From Cristatella mucedo (Eukaryota; Bryozoa; Phylactolaemata; Cristatellidae): a stretch of DNA of 64,000 bases. The notes under the pieces were generated by a model. The model saw only the letters and a program-made list of their open reading frames with translations. It had not been told where the DNA came from and made no database searches. The translations under genes were made by a program, and so were the position numbers. The stretch is taken from contig WPIO01000152.1 of the NCBI GenBank assembly GCA_009760855.2, forward strand, positions 639,501 to 703,500. The letters are read 5' to 3'. Positions 41,501 to 51,399 of this stretch are shown piece after piece. Numbering within the stretch: position 1 is the first letter of the stretch; every line of letters begins with the position of its first letter.

Positions 41501-44285
41501 GCTCGGCTCGATCGGTCAGCTCGGCTCGGCTCGATCAGTCGGCTCGGCTCGGCTCGATTGGTCAGCTCGGCTCGGCTCGATCGGTCAGCTCGGCTCGGCT
41601 CGGCTCGATCAGTCAGCTCGGCTCGGCTCGATCGGTCAGTCCGGCTCGGCTCGGCTCGATCAGTCAGCTCGGCTCGGCTCGATCGGTCAGCTCGGCTCGG
41701 CTCGGCTCGATTGGTCAGCTCGGCTCGGCTCGATCGGTCAGCCCGGCTCGGCTCGGCTCGATCAGTCAGCTCGGCTCGATCGGTCGGCTCGGCTCGGCTC
41801 GATCGGTCGGCTCGGCTCGGCTCGATCGCTCAGCCCGGCTCGGCTCGATCGGTCAGCTCGGCTCGATCGGTCGACTCGGCTCGGCTCTATCGGTCGGCTC
41901 GGCTCGGCTCGATCGCTCAGCCCGGCTCGGCTCGATCAGTCAGCTCGGCTCGATCGGTTGGCTCGGCTCGGCTCGATCGGTCAGCTCGGCTCGGCTCGAT
42001 CGGTCGGCTCGGCTCGGCTCGATCGGTCAGCCCGGCTCGGCTCGGCTCGATCGGTCAGCTCGGCTCGGCTCGATCGGTCAGCTCGGCTCGGCTCGATCAG
42101 TCAGCTCGGCTCGGCTCGATCGGTCAGCTCGGCTCGGCTCGATCAGTCGGCTCGGCTCGGCTCGATTGGTCAGCTCGGCTCGGCTCGATCGGTCAGCTCG
42201 GCTCGGCTCGGCTCGATTGGTCAGCTCGGCTCGGCTCGACCCGTCAGCTCGGCTCGGCTCGGCTCGATCAGTCAGCTCGGCTCGGCTCGGCTCGGCTCGC
42301 TCATCGATCGGTCAGCTCGGCTCGGCTCGATCAGTCAGCTCGGCTCGGCTCGATTGGTCAGCTCGGCTCGGCTCGATCGGTCAGCTCGGCTCGGCTCGGC
42401 TCGATCAGTCAGCTCGGCTCGATCGGTCAGCTCGGCTCGGCTCGATCGGTCGGCTCGGCTCGGCTCGATCGGTCAGGTCAGCCGGCTCGGCTCGGCTCGA
42501 TCGGTCAGCTCGGCTCGGCTCGATCGGTCAGCTCGGCTCGGCTCGATTGGTCAGCTCGGCTCGGCTCGGCTCGATCGGTCAGCTCGGCTCGGCTCGGCTC
42601 GATCAGTCAGCTCGGCTCGATCGGTCGACTCGGCTCGGCTCGATCAGTCAGCTCGGCTCGGCTCGATCGGTCAGCCCGGCTCGGCTCGGCTCGATCAGTC
42701 AGCTCGGCTCGGCTCGATCGGTCAGCTCGGCTCGGCTCGGCTCGATCGGTCAGCTCGGCTCGGCTCGATCAGTCGGCTCGGCTCGGCTCGATCAGTCAGC
42801 TCGGCTCGATCGGTCGACTCGGCTCGGCTCGATCGGTCGGCTCGGCTCGGCTCGGCTCGATCGGTCAGCTCGGCTCGGCTCGGCTCGATCAGTCAGCTCG
42901 GCTCGGCTCGATCGGTCAGCTCGGCTCGGCTCGATCGGTCGGCTCGGCTCGGCTCGATCGGTCAGCTCGGCTCGGCTCGATCGGTCGGCTCGGCTCGGCT
43001 CGATCGGTCAGCCCGGCTCGGCTCGGCTCGATCGGTCAGCTCGGCTCGGCTCGATCGGTCAGCTCGGCTCGGCTCGGTCAGCTCGGCTCGGCTCGGCTCG
43101 ATCAGTCAGCTCGGCTCGGCTCGATCGGTCAGCTCGATCGGCTCGGCTCTCGGCTCGCTCGGCTCGGGTCAGCTCGCTCGGTCGGCTCGGTCGGCTCGGC
43201 TCGGCTCGATCGGTCTCGGCTCGGCTCGGCTCGCTCGGCTCGGCTCGGCTCGGCTCGATCGGTCAGCTCGGCTCGGCTCGGCTCGATCGGTCAGCTCGGC
43301 TCGGCTCGGTCAGCTCGGCTCGGCTCGATCAGTCGGCTCGGCTCGGCTCGATCGGTCAGCTCGGCTCGGCTCGATCGATCGGTCAGCTCGGCTCGGCTCG
43401 ATCGGTCAGCTCGGCTCGGCTCGATCGGCTCGGCTCGGATCGAGCTCGGCTCGGCTCGGCTCGGCTCGATCAGTCGGCTCGGCTCGGCTCGATCGGTCAG
43501 CTCGGCTCGGCTCGATCGGTCGGCTCGGCTCGGCTCGATCGGTCGGCTCGGCTCGGCTCGGCTCGGCTCGATCGGTCGGCTCGGCTCGGCTCGATCGGTC
43601 AGCTCGGCTCGGCTCGATCGGTCAGCTCGGCTCGGCTCGATCAGTCAGCTCGGCTCGGCTCGATCGGTCAGCTCGGCTCGGCTCGATCAGTCGGCTCGGC
43701 TCGGCTCGATTGGTCAGCTCGGCTCGGCTCGATCAGTCAGCTCGGCTCGGCTCGATCGGTCAGCTCGGCTCGGCTCGATCAGTCGGCTCGGCTCGGCTCG
43801 ATTGGTCAGCTCGGCTCGGCTCGATCGGTCAGCTCGGCTCGGCTCGGCTCGATCAGTCAGCTCGGCTTGGCTCGATCGGTCAGCTCGGCTCGGCTCGGCT
43901 CGATCAGTCAGCTCGGCTCGGCTCGATCAGTCAGCTCGGCTCGGCTCGGCTCGATCGGTCAGCTCGGCTCGGCTCGATCGGTCAGCTCGGCTCGGCTCGG
44001 CTCGATCAGTCAGCTCGGCTCGGCTCGATCAGTCAGCTCGGCTCGGCTCGGCTCGGCTCGATTGGTCAGCTCGGCTCGGCTCGGCTCGGCTCGGCTCGGC
44101 TCGATCGGTCGGCTCGGCTCGGCTCGATCGGTCAGCTCGGCTCGGCTCGATCGGTCAGCTCGGCTCGGCTCGATCAGTCAGCTCGGCTCGGCTCGATTGG
44201 TCAGCTCGGCTCGGCTCGGCACGCTCGATCAGTCGGCTCGGCTCGGCTCGATCGGTCAGCTCGGCTCGGCTCGGCTCGATCAGTC
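35516..44285. repeat. 8.8-kb satellite of a 23-bp CpG-rich unit
   Basis: Tandem array of CTCGGCTCGGCTCGATCGGTCAG (23 bp). Many units gain or lose one CTCGG pentamer, giving 18, 28 and 33 bp. Spacer variants GATCGGTCAG, GATCAGTCAG, GATTGGTCAG, GATCGGTCGG and GATCGGTCAGCC recur in mixed order. Each unit has four CpG sites and a central CGATCG palindrome. The forward strand has no stop codon in the unit, so frames of 2964, 2960, 1471 and 1026 codons run through it; the reverse strand has TGA in each unit. A denser scrambled patch lies at 43130-43450. I consider it non-coding satellite DNA. Confidence 0.97.
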
Positions 44286-44295
44286 ACAATACAGA

Positions 44296-44726
44296 TATAA
44301 TATTTTCATAATCCACACATAATTCACCTATAATCCACACAAAATCTACTTTTAATCTTTCCATGATCCATTTACAACATATAGGTAACTTGCATGGACC
44401 TTTCGCACAATCGACTCTGCATGCATCGAATCGCCTCTGTTTGACTTTCAAAGACCTTCTGTCGAGCGTGGTATCGGCTGCAGTATCGTCAGTCAGTATC
44501 AAAAGGTCGGTCCACCCGCTTGCACCAACCTAATCAACCCTTTCACTCGATCTTGCTGTGTGCTCTCTCACCACCCGCTCTTCAGCAACCAGCCGGAAGC
44601 CGTTCCTCGGACTCCAGTGAAAAATTTAGCTGTTCGAATGCTTAGTATTGACGCACCAAATGCTTGCAATTTCCTGCCGGCTCCGGCGTCTCAAGCATTG
44701 GCTTGCATCGCATAAGCCTCAGCTAC
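44296..44726. repeat. Direct repeat, left copy
   Basis: Two consecutive blocks, 44296-44414 (AT-rich, with TTCACCTATAA and CTACTTTTAATCTTT) and 44426-44726 (with TTTCACTCGATCTTGC, CTCTTCAGCAACCAG and GTAAGCCTCAGCTA-like strings). Both recur in the same order downstream at 45081-45198 and 45882-46188. There is no recognisable coding sequence. It begins 10 bp after the satellite ends. Confidence 0.8.
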
Positions 44727-45080
44727 AGATGCGTTATTTCCGCTAAGCTGTCCCTCAGAATAATCAATTTCTCTTCTTAACCCTTGCCGTGTCCCTTGTT
44801 TGCTTGCATCATTTACTTATAATTGAACCATACATCATGTAAAATCTATTCGTAATTTACATATAATCTACCAATAAACCAGATACACTCCACTCATAAT
44901 TCAATACTAGTCCACTCATAATCGGCCATTTATCTGTTCATAAATCGATAATAAGCTAGTCATAAGACGTAACCTAGTTATAATCTACATGTAATCATCT
45001 CATAATCCATCTATAATCCTATGAGTATTCGAACGTATAATCCACTAATAATATGTATATAATTGACACATAATCTATAC
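44727..45080. repeat. Degenerate AT-rich short-period repeat
   Basis: From about 44830 the sequence is an irregular series of ATAATCCAC/ATAATCTAC-type words about 10-13 bp apart. It continues into the second direct repeat. No coding potential is visible. Confidence 0.6.
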
Positions 45081-46188
45081 ATAATATTGTCATAATCAAT
45101 ATATGATTCACCTATAACCCACACATAAACTACTTTTAATCTTTATAATATCCAGTTTTAATATACAGACAATTTACACATTGATTTTGCATAATCGATT
45201 TTACGATACTCTTAATTTATTCATTATTTATTTACTAACTATCTACCTGCTATCTACGCATGTTCGACCTACAATTTAGTCATAGTTCATATGTGTGCGC
45301 TTCATGCGTACAATTGAAATCCGTCCGGAAAGGCATTCCGCCATCTGAAAACTTATTTTGACTCCCGCCGTTATTCTTATCGTTCCCTTGAATAACCATT
45401 TAAGTACTTTATAATTTTCGAAGAGGTTGAATCCCGTTTCTAAGGGCACGGGGCAAAGAAGCCCTTTTCAAATTTTGGTACATTTCTCAGTCTTAAAGGG
45501 TCATTGTACATGCCCGAGCGTTCCGCCTCGATGGGATTTTCAACGGTACGGTGTAACTTAAGAAACTTTATCCACGAACAACAAGAATATAACCTTCGGG
45601 TAAGGTCAATTGAGATGTCAGTTCTTTGTCACAATCTTAAAAAATGCCGACAAAGTCTCGGTGAGAATGCAAGAAGGGTTGCCGATATTTTTTCAAGCCC
45701 AGCATATGTCTGCTCCTTCGTGGAAGTGTTACGGCTCAAAACCGCTAGTCAACGTCTGTCACGTGTGCATCAAGATTAATGCATTTGCATCGTTTAGAAC
45801 TCCGCGACTCGTCCGTTAGTATTCCGAAACATGAGCAACACTGAGCAGCTTGTACGCTATTTCTTACACTGCGTAGCTCTAAAATCGCATCACGTGTGTT
45901 CGACTTTCAATGACCTTCGGTCAAGCATCGTATCGACTCCAGCATCGTCTGTCAACAGCAAAAGGCCGCTCCATCCGCTTGCACCAACCAACGTACTTAA
46001 CTCTTTCACTCGATCTTGCCGTATGCTCTCTCACCAGCCGCTCTTCAGCAACCAGTGGAAAGCCGTACCTCGGACTCCACAGGCAAATTTAACTAATTGA
46101 ATATTCAGTTGCGACGCAACAAATGTTAGCAATTTCCTACCGGCTTCTGCGTCCCCTGCATCGGCTTGCAGCACGTAAGCCTCAGCTA
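45081..46188. repeat. Direct repeat, right copy, split by 683 bp
   Basis: Block one (45081-45198) and block two (45882-46188) match the left copy at roughly 75-85 percent by eye but are separated by 45199-45881, which has no counterpart on the left. The interposed 683 bp contains a run of AT-rich repeat and a short plus-strand frame at 45504-45779 of unknown meaning. Either the left copy lost it or it was inserted on the right. Confidence 0.7.
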
Positions 46189-46189
46189 T

Positions 46190-47640
46190 TAGGATTCACT
46201 AAGAGAGTTCGCTTCGCGACGGCACGATTTACCAGCGGAGGAAAAGCGGACGAGAAGAAAAAATGGAGCGCTCACCGCTCATTCGGGCCCGCGGAACGCC
46301 GATGACGTACGTCGGAGAAGCGAGCGGAGCACTCATTTCCAATCAACCGCGAGGCGGCGACACTCACTGATCGCTGTGAGCCAGGGCAGTCCCGACGGGT
46401 GCCGCACGCCGTACGCCGTGGTCAAAGCAGCGACTGCGGCGAGCGCCGCGCGGACGACCGACTGAAGGCCAGCGGAGACCTACACTGCGGCGGACGTCCT
46501 CACTCCGACACTCGGGCTCACAAATTACTCGAGCCCATCGCACGGTCGACGCGTCGGCGTTGGCAGATGGCCGATCGCCCGGCGCCGTCATTTATTTCCC
46601 AGCTCTGCCTCCGGACGCCGACGTGCAGGGCGCGGCCGCTTGCAGCCTGCGGCTAGCCGCGCGGGCGAGCGCCGGCTCGCATGCGACGCGAACGCGGCAG
46701 CGCGCAGCGGCCAGACAGAAGGCCAGCCTTCCGACCCGAGGCTCTTCGGCGCGCGAAGGCGCAGCAGACGTGCCGCCGCCGCCGCCGCCGCCGCCCCAGC
46801 CGTTTCGGAAGGGCGGATAACTGATGGCACGCGTCCCGGCCAGGCACCCTGTCAGCTCCACCCACCTGCTGGTCATGGCCGAATGCAGAGCGGGCGAAAA
46901 GCGGGCGGTCTTTTCTGTCGCCAGTGCGTCGATCCTTTTGTTGTTCTCAGCAGCCTCGCGACGTTCTCGGGTCGGAGAGCGATCGCGACCAAAAGGTCTA
47001 AATGGGCAAGCCGGCACTTGAAGAGCGGCTGGCCGCTAATATAGTCGCGTGTGCTCGCTCGCTGGTACCGAGCGGCTCGTTCGCGATTGAGCGGCGGGCA
47101 GATCGGCCAAGCAGCGGTTGGCACTATGGCCGCAGCCAAGAGGGGTGCGCTGCTGCTGCCGCCGCTCATCGCGGCAGTCAGCCTGCAGCTGCTGCTGCTG
47201 CAGCTGGCGCTCGTCCGACACGCCACCGGAGGTAGGCGCTTCTCGCGCGCTCGCGCCGAGCGCAGACCAGTCGTCGCTGGCTGGCGCGCGCGGTTCGGCT
47301 TGGATGGCGAGCCCGTGCTTCGGACCGCAAGCTTCGGACCCGGTGGGCTGGCAGAGGGTGCGGAGGTGGCCAGGCGAGGTTGAGCGGCGGCGGCGGCGGC
47401 GGCGGCAAAGGGCCAAGCTCATGGCAGTCGCCTCCGTCGTCGGGCAAAGAGAACGAGGGTGGCGGGCGCGCCGACGATCTCGCGTCCAACTCGGCTTAGA
47501 AGGCGCATCGGAGAAAAATCGACGTGGCTCTCGCAGCTCTTTTTGTGAGCTCCGCGCACGCGCGCGCAAGGCAGCGGTCGCCGCGTGCGTACGTCTGCGA
47601 CTGCCCGACGCTCAGAGCGGCGCTCGCCACAAGCGCACTT
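46190..47640. promoter_or_regulatory. CpG island around the signal-peptide exon
   Basis: Strongly CpG-rich, with CCGCCG runs at 46770-46800 and CGGCGG runs at 47385-47405. Frames are open on both strands throughout. Its position around the exon at 47126-47231 fits a promoter and first-exon island. I see no TATA box. Confidence 0.45.
47126..47231 (+). CDS. Candidate first exon: signal peptide of a secreted or membrane protein
   Basis: ATG at 47126 opens MAAAKRGALLLPPLIAAVSL followed by QLLLLQLALVRHATG: a basic N terminus, a hydrophobic core of about 20 residues and a small-residue end, a typical signal peptide. The sequence closes at GCCACCGGAG followed by donor gtaggc, phase 1, the common phase after signal peptide exons. 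It lies in a CpG island and no alternative reading is as coherent. It may be the first exon of the mucin-like gene whose exons lie at 54814-56618 and 57612-58192. The phase does not match the best acceptor there, so at least one more exon would be needed, or it belongs to a different gene. Confidence 0.5.
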
Positions 47641-47870
47641 AATAATAATAGCAATAATAATACATTTGTTATAGCACCCTCAGAAAACTTGGTCACTTTC
47701 TAGGCACTTTACATCTGCTGCAAAGGAAGCACGGTCAAATGGTTAGCGGTATCATGCTCAATGAGCAACAGGCGTAACGTGGTTAGAGGTAACATGCACA
47801 GGATAGCCGTGCAAAAATGGTTAGCAGCATGCACATGCACAGTGTCAGCACGCTTAGCACGCGTCCAGCT
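47641..47870 (-). repeat. CR1/L2-like LINE 3' tail
   Basis: (ATT)n tail, minus-sense AGCACCCTCAGAAAACTTGG block and the GTGCTGACACTGTGCATG region. It is antisense to the candidate gene and would sit in its first intron. Confidence 0.75.
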
Positions 47871-48016
47871 GTTTCGTCTTCGCCGCGGAACGTTTGGTGC
47901 CGATCGCTACTGATCAGGGTCCAGCAATGATCCCGCTTCGTGCTTGGGAAGATTCGCGCGGAATGGATGGAAACTTACACCACTCTGGACGTCCTCACTC
48001 GGACCCTTTGCCTCTC

Positions 48017-48110
48017 TATACCTGACCCTATTCCTTCCCCATCCCTTCTCTATTCTTTCTCTATCCTTCTCTATCCCCATCCTTACCACATCTCTATAAT
48101 AATAATAATA
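48017..48110. repeat. Pyrimidine-rich CTATCC-type repeat, left part
   Basis: Irregular CCCTATTCC, TCTATCC and CATCCTTAC words. A related stretch, more regular (CCCTAT)n, continues at 48276-48350. The SINE copy at 48112-48257 separates the two, which suggests it inserted into one tract. Confidence 0.65.
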
Positions 48111-48111
48111 T

Positions 48112-48257
48112 TAAAAAAGCTGATTTAACAGCCTCATTTTTATAGCGGAAGAAGAGTCTTAACGGCTATCACCGCCGCTTGCAGTTGGCAGTAAAGGATC
48201 GCCCACTGCAGGATTCAATCCCACAGCCTCGGTCGTGAAGAAGAACAAGGAGCTTAC
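48112..48257 (-). mobile_element. tRNA-derived SINE (copy E, head-truncated)
   Basis: The antisense copy has the tail (AATAATATTAAAAAAGCTGATTTAACAGCC) and the body with GGCTATCACCGCCGCTTGC, and the B box GGATTGAATCC. The A-box half of the head is missing or replaced by GAAGAACAAGGAGC. It sits inside a CTATCC-type simple repeat. Confidence 0.75.
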
Positions 48258-48275
48258 TTCATGGACTATCGCGGA

Positions 48276-48350
48276 ATCCATTCCCTATCCCTATCCCTAT
48301 CCTTACTATATTCCTATCCTTACCCTATACCTATCCCTCCCCTATCAATA
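48276..48350. repeat. (CCCTAT)n-type repeat, right part
   Basis: CCCTATCCCTATCCCTATCC and related hexamers over about 70 bp, the continuation of 48017-48110 beyond the SINE. Confidence 0.75.
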
Positions 48351-48717
48351 TTCTTCGCCGTTTTGCTATGGTTCCCCAAATGACCGGCCACGGGCTCTCT
48401 ACCGCCTTGGACCAGCGTCGTTATGCTGTTGCTTTTAAGTAATAAAAGAAAAACCCCAAGCAAGAAGAAGGTGAGAATATGCAAACGTTTCCTCTAGCGC
48501 GTGACCAGTGCTCCGGTTGTCGAAAGCGACATGTCAGCGAGCTGTGATTAGTGAGCACTGCGATCTCAGCTGCGATCGCAGCGGCGTTCTTAGCACTTTT
48601 GCGAAAGTACGGTCCCATTACTAGCTTCAAGATCTCGCTATACGATGCGATTAATTCAACGGTACAGGAGAATTCGATGCAATAGATACTCTGCAATCTC
48701 CCTCGCTACGAGTTCCG

Positions 48718-48790
48718 GGCCTTGGCCCAGCGGTGACGACGTGCTCTCTCGCACTCCGCTACCCAGCGTCGCGGGTTCAAGCTCCCTCAG
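48718..48790 (+). repeat. tRNA-like SINE head, second family
   Basis: A-box-like TTGGCCCAGCGGTGACG and B-box-like GCGGGTTCAAGCTCC are about 35 bp apart. The body following is unrelated to the main SINE. A 12-bp stem hairpin (48791-48802 with 48816-48827) follows directly. Confidence 0.5.
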
Positions 48791-49120
48791 CCGCCTGCAG
48801 CTCCCTGCTGCTGTCAGCTGCAGGCGGCGGAACGGTGAACATTCAGGCTCTTCTTCTCCTTCTTCCAATGGCGGATGCGCGAGGCAGTTGAAAAAAAAAG
48901 AAAAAAAAGAGAAGCAGAAGAAGCAGCCGCTCCGCTTTCCTGTTTCTTTTCGCGCGCGCGAAAGCCCGTCGAGTTTCGCGCTCCGTGAGCGCTGCTACCA
49001 TCTCGTTCGCAGTTGCAGTGTCGGCTCCAGCTTGGGGACCACTCGTCGTCGTCGCGAGCGCGCTCACTTCCACCAAAAAAAGCTCTTTACCATCGCTGGC
49101 CACTTTCTTGCGCTTCTCTT

Positions 49121-49272
49121 TGGGAACGACTGTCGTCTGCTCGAAGGCTCGCTCCGCTCAGCACGCGACAGTGCGGCGGCTGCTGCTGCTGCATTATGGG
49201 AACGACTGTCGTCTGCTCGAAGGCTCGCTCCACTCAGCACGCGATAGTGCGGCCGCTGCGGCTGCTGCATTA
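49121..49272. repeat. 76-bp tandem duplication
   Basis: Two head-to-tail copies, 49121-49196 and 49197-49272, starting TGGGAACGACTGTCGTCTGC and ending in CTGCTGCATTA. They differ at a few positions (for example CCGCTCAGC against CCACTCAGC), so the duplication is fairly recent. Confidence 0.9.
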
Positions 49273-50084
49273 TCGCTGCGCGCGGCCTAGCGCCCACGAC
49301 ACCTGAGCCCCCGCTGCCGCCGCCGCCGCCGCTTCTTTCGTGCGTCTTCCGCTGACGCAGCAGATTCTATCAGCTGATGCCGTCCGTCCATTTTGTCACC
49401 CGCCCGCCAGCGCGCCGGCAGTAAGCTAATTGCCGGCGTCGCATCGGTCCACTTCTTCGTCCGCAGCACCGGAAGCGCAGCGCCCGCCGGCGAGGAATTC
49501 CGCCATTGCCTGCGTCACGGTAAAGCTAATTGCCTGAGCCCAGCAGAAAAGGGCATTCCGGCAACCGCGAATGACGCTGCAGCCCAAAAAAGGTTGCGGT
49601 TGAGGTGGATTTGAGATTTGCAAACAGATCCAATTCCCCGCGCGGCTTCGCGAACGCCGGCAAGCCGCAGGCGGACTGCAAACGTCGTGCTGTTTGCAGT
49701 ACATCGCGCCAATAAAAGGCGCCGAGCGGCAATGATCTCGTTCCGTCAGCTGGTAAGCCAGCAAGAAATAGATGCCCTCCGCATTCAAACAATTGCATCT
49801 TTGCATCACTTACCGGTCTCATTATTGGCGGCGGCGCGCGCGCGCGCCGTCATAAAAACCTCTCAATTGTCCAGCGCTACGCTCAAGCGAGCTGTTACCT
49901 AAACAGCTAGCACCTGGTGCTTAGACTAGGACAGGCCACCAGAAACGCTCAGAAGAAAACACTAGGCACGCCAGACCGCCGGTCAAAGAGCGCAGACGTA
50001 CGGTTGATTACTGAGGACTTTCATTCCTCGTTCATGTGCGCTGCACGTACCTCTTTCTTCCACTCATGACAGGGACACAGGAAA

Positions 50085-50095
50085 AGAGAGAGAGA

Positions 50096-50165
<70 letters not shown>
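50085..50165. repeat. (AG)n microsatellite
   Basis: About 80 bp of AG with one GGG interruption. It is a homopurine run able to form triplex DNA. Confidence 0.95.
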
Positions 50166-50169
<4 letters not shown>

Positions 50170-50332
50170 GTAGCTCGGTTGATGTTACAAAAAACAGCGC
50201 ACTTTCGCCGTATAAGTAGCAGGTGCTGTCTTTCCGGACAACGATAGCACAAAGAAGCGACACTCGCTCTTCTAACTTGGTTGAGAATCCGCCCCTCGAG
50301 AGGTCTCTTGGAAAGAAGGGAGAAAGCCACTA

Positions 50333-50612
50333 AAGGGCTAAACCAGCCTTGAAGTCGATGCGCTGCTCAGGACTAGGAGCCGGTGCAGGTCGGCAAGAAG
50401 TGGTGTGACGTGGCAACTGCGACCCTTGCAGCAGACAAGCCTGGCTGCAGAGCTTTGTACCCACTGTAAGCGCCAGTTTTCCCAGGCCGGCAGATCAGCA
50501 AGCAGTGAGTTGCAAACGTCGAGACGGCATGTCACAAACGCACGGAGCAATGTGGATCTAGGATCCCTGTCCAAGCAAGCCCGAATGTTAGCAATGTCAT
50601 GTAGCTGCTAAT
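50333..50612 (-). pseudogene. LINE reverse transcriptase C-terminal fragment
   Basis: The minus strand encodes LLRAFVTCRLDVCNSLLADL, LQWVQSSAARLVC and HVTPLLADLHRL, closely matching the LINE copy at 17971-18835. The piece is truncated on both sides. Confidence 0.8.
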
Positions 50613-50871
50613 AGGTAGACCTTACTCGAGACCCTATCGTGCGGGTACGACGACCGGGACTAGTGAGGTGGTCGACGTCGGAGGGTTCGAAACGGTCGCC
50701 ATGCGGCAGCACTAGGCGCTACGACCGTCACAATGCGCGCAGTGCGGCCGTCTTCAGCAGCAGAAATGCGGCGAAAACCAACGCTTCAAATTTTGCTATC
50801 AATATATAGCCGAGGCTAAGTCAGAAGCGCGGCGCTCGCGTCTGTCGTCGCCGCAAAGTTAACAAATGAGT

Positions 50872-50872
<1 letters not shown>

Positions 50873-50968
<96 letters not shown>
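50873..50968. repeat. (CA)n(TA)n compound microsatellite
   Basis: CA for about 40 bp, a CATACG junction, then TA for about 50 bp. It has the same structure and order as the one at 20470-20602. Confidence 0.95.
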
Positions 50969-50969
<1 letters not shown>

Positions 50970-51399
50970 CTTTGTTGGGCGGTATCTGGAGTGGCTTGCA
51001 TGTATTTCTGCGGAGTTTCGTTAGAGCCTTCTGGCTAACATTTCGCAGGCCGTCGCATGAACTTTCAAGAAATTCCGTCTGCAGCGCATCGAAAAAATAG
51101 CGGAGTTCACTGTTTGGGTGAAGAGAGAAATTTTTGTACTGAAGGCGCTAAACCTAAGCCTGATGGTTTCCTGACTCAATTTAGGAAAATGGATTGTGCC
51201 GTGACTGTTTTGTGATCTCCTTGCTTGTAGGTTTTGGCGAGTGAACGCCCGATGATTTAAGCTGAGGCTGTAAATTAATCAAGTTACGAAATGGCTAGCC
51301 TGTACTGTTTCGAACTATAATAACCTCAACTAGTCGCGTCAAAAGTCTCGCAGGCGCAGAGATGCAGCACGCGTCTGCCTGTTACACCACGGCTGGAAT
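50970..51399. other. Nothing recognised
   Basis: Intergenic or intronic sequence of average composition without a supported feature. Confidence 0.35.

Larger units (their letters stand above)
48640..49870. promoter_or_regulatory. CpG-rich island with internal duplication
   Basis: GC-rich block with GCCGCCGCC and GCGCGC runs and long frames on both strands that I regard as incidental. It includes a possible SINE head at 48718-48790 and a 76-bp tandem duplication at 49121-49272. There is no convincing exon, though an intermediate exon of the candidate membrane protein could lie here. Confidence 0.35.

Noticed and set aside
33001-44285. CRISPR array suggested by short repeats at regular spacing
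   Set aside because: Units are contiguous with no unique spacers, no cas genes are present, and the DNA is eukaryotic.
35406-44322. Two overlapping forward open frames of 2964 and 2960 codons, plus 1471 and 1026 codons in the third frame
   Set aside because: They are translations of the 23-bp satellite; all three frames give the same peptide cycle and the array has frame-shifting indels throughout, which rules out selection for a protein.
44296-46188. LTRs of a retrotransposon, from the direct repeats
   Set aside because: No TG...CA ends, primer-binding site or internal coding region could be seen, and one copy is split; a tandem duplication explains it better.
46399-47642. Several frames of 80-177 codons on both strands around the signal-peptide exon
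   Set aside because: CpG-island artefacts; only the ATG at 47126 gives a coherent signal peptide followed by a donor site.
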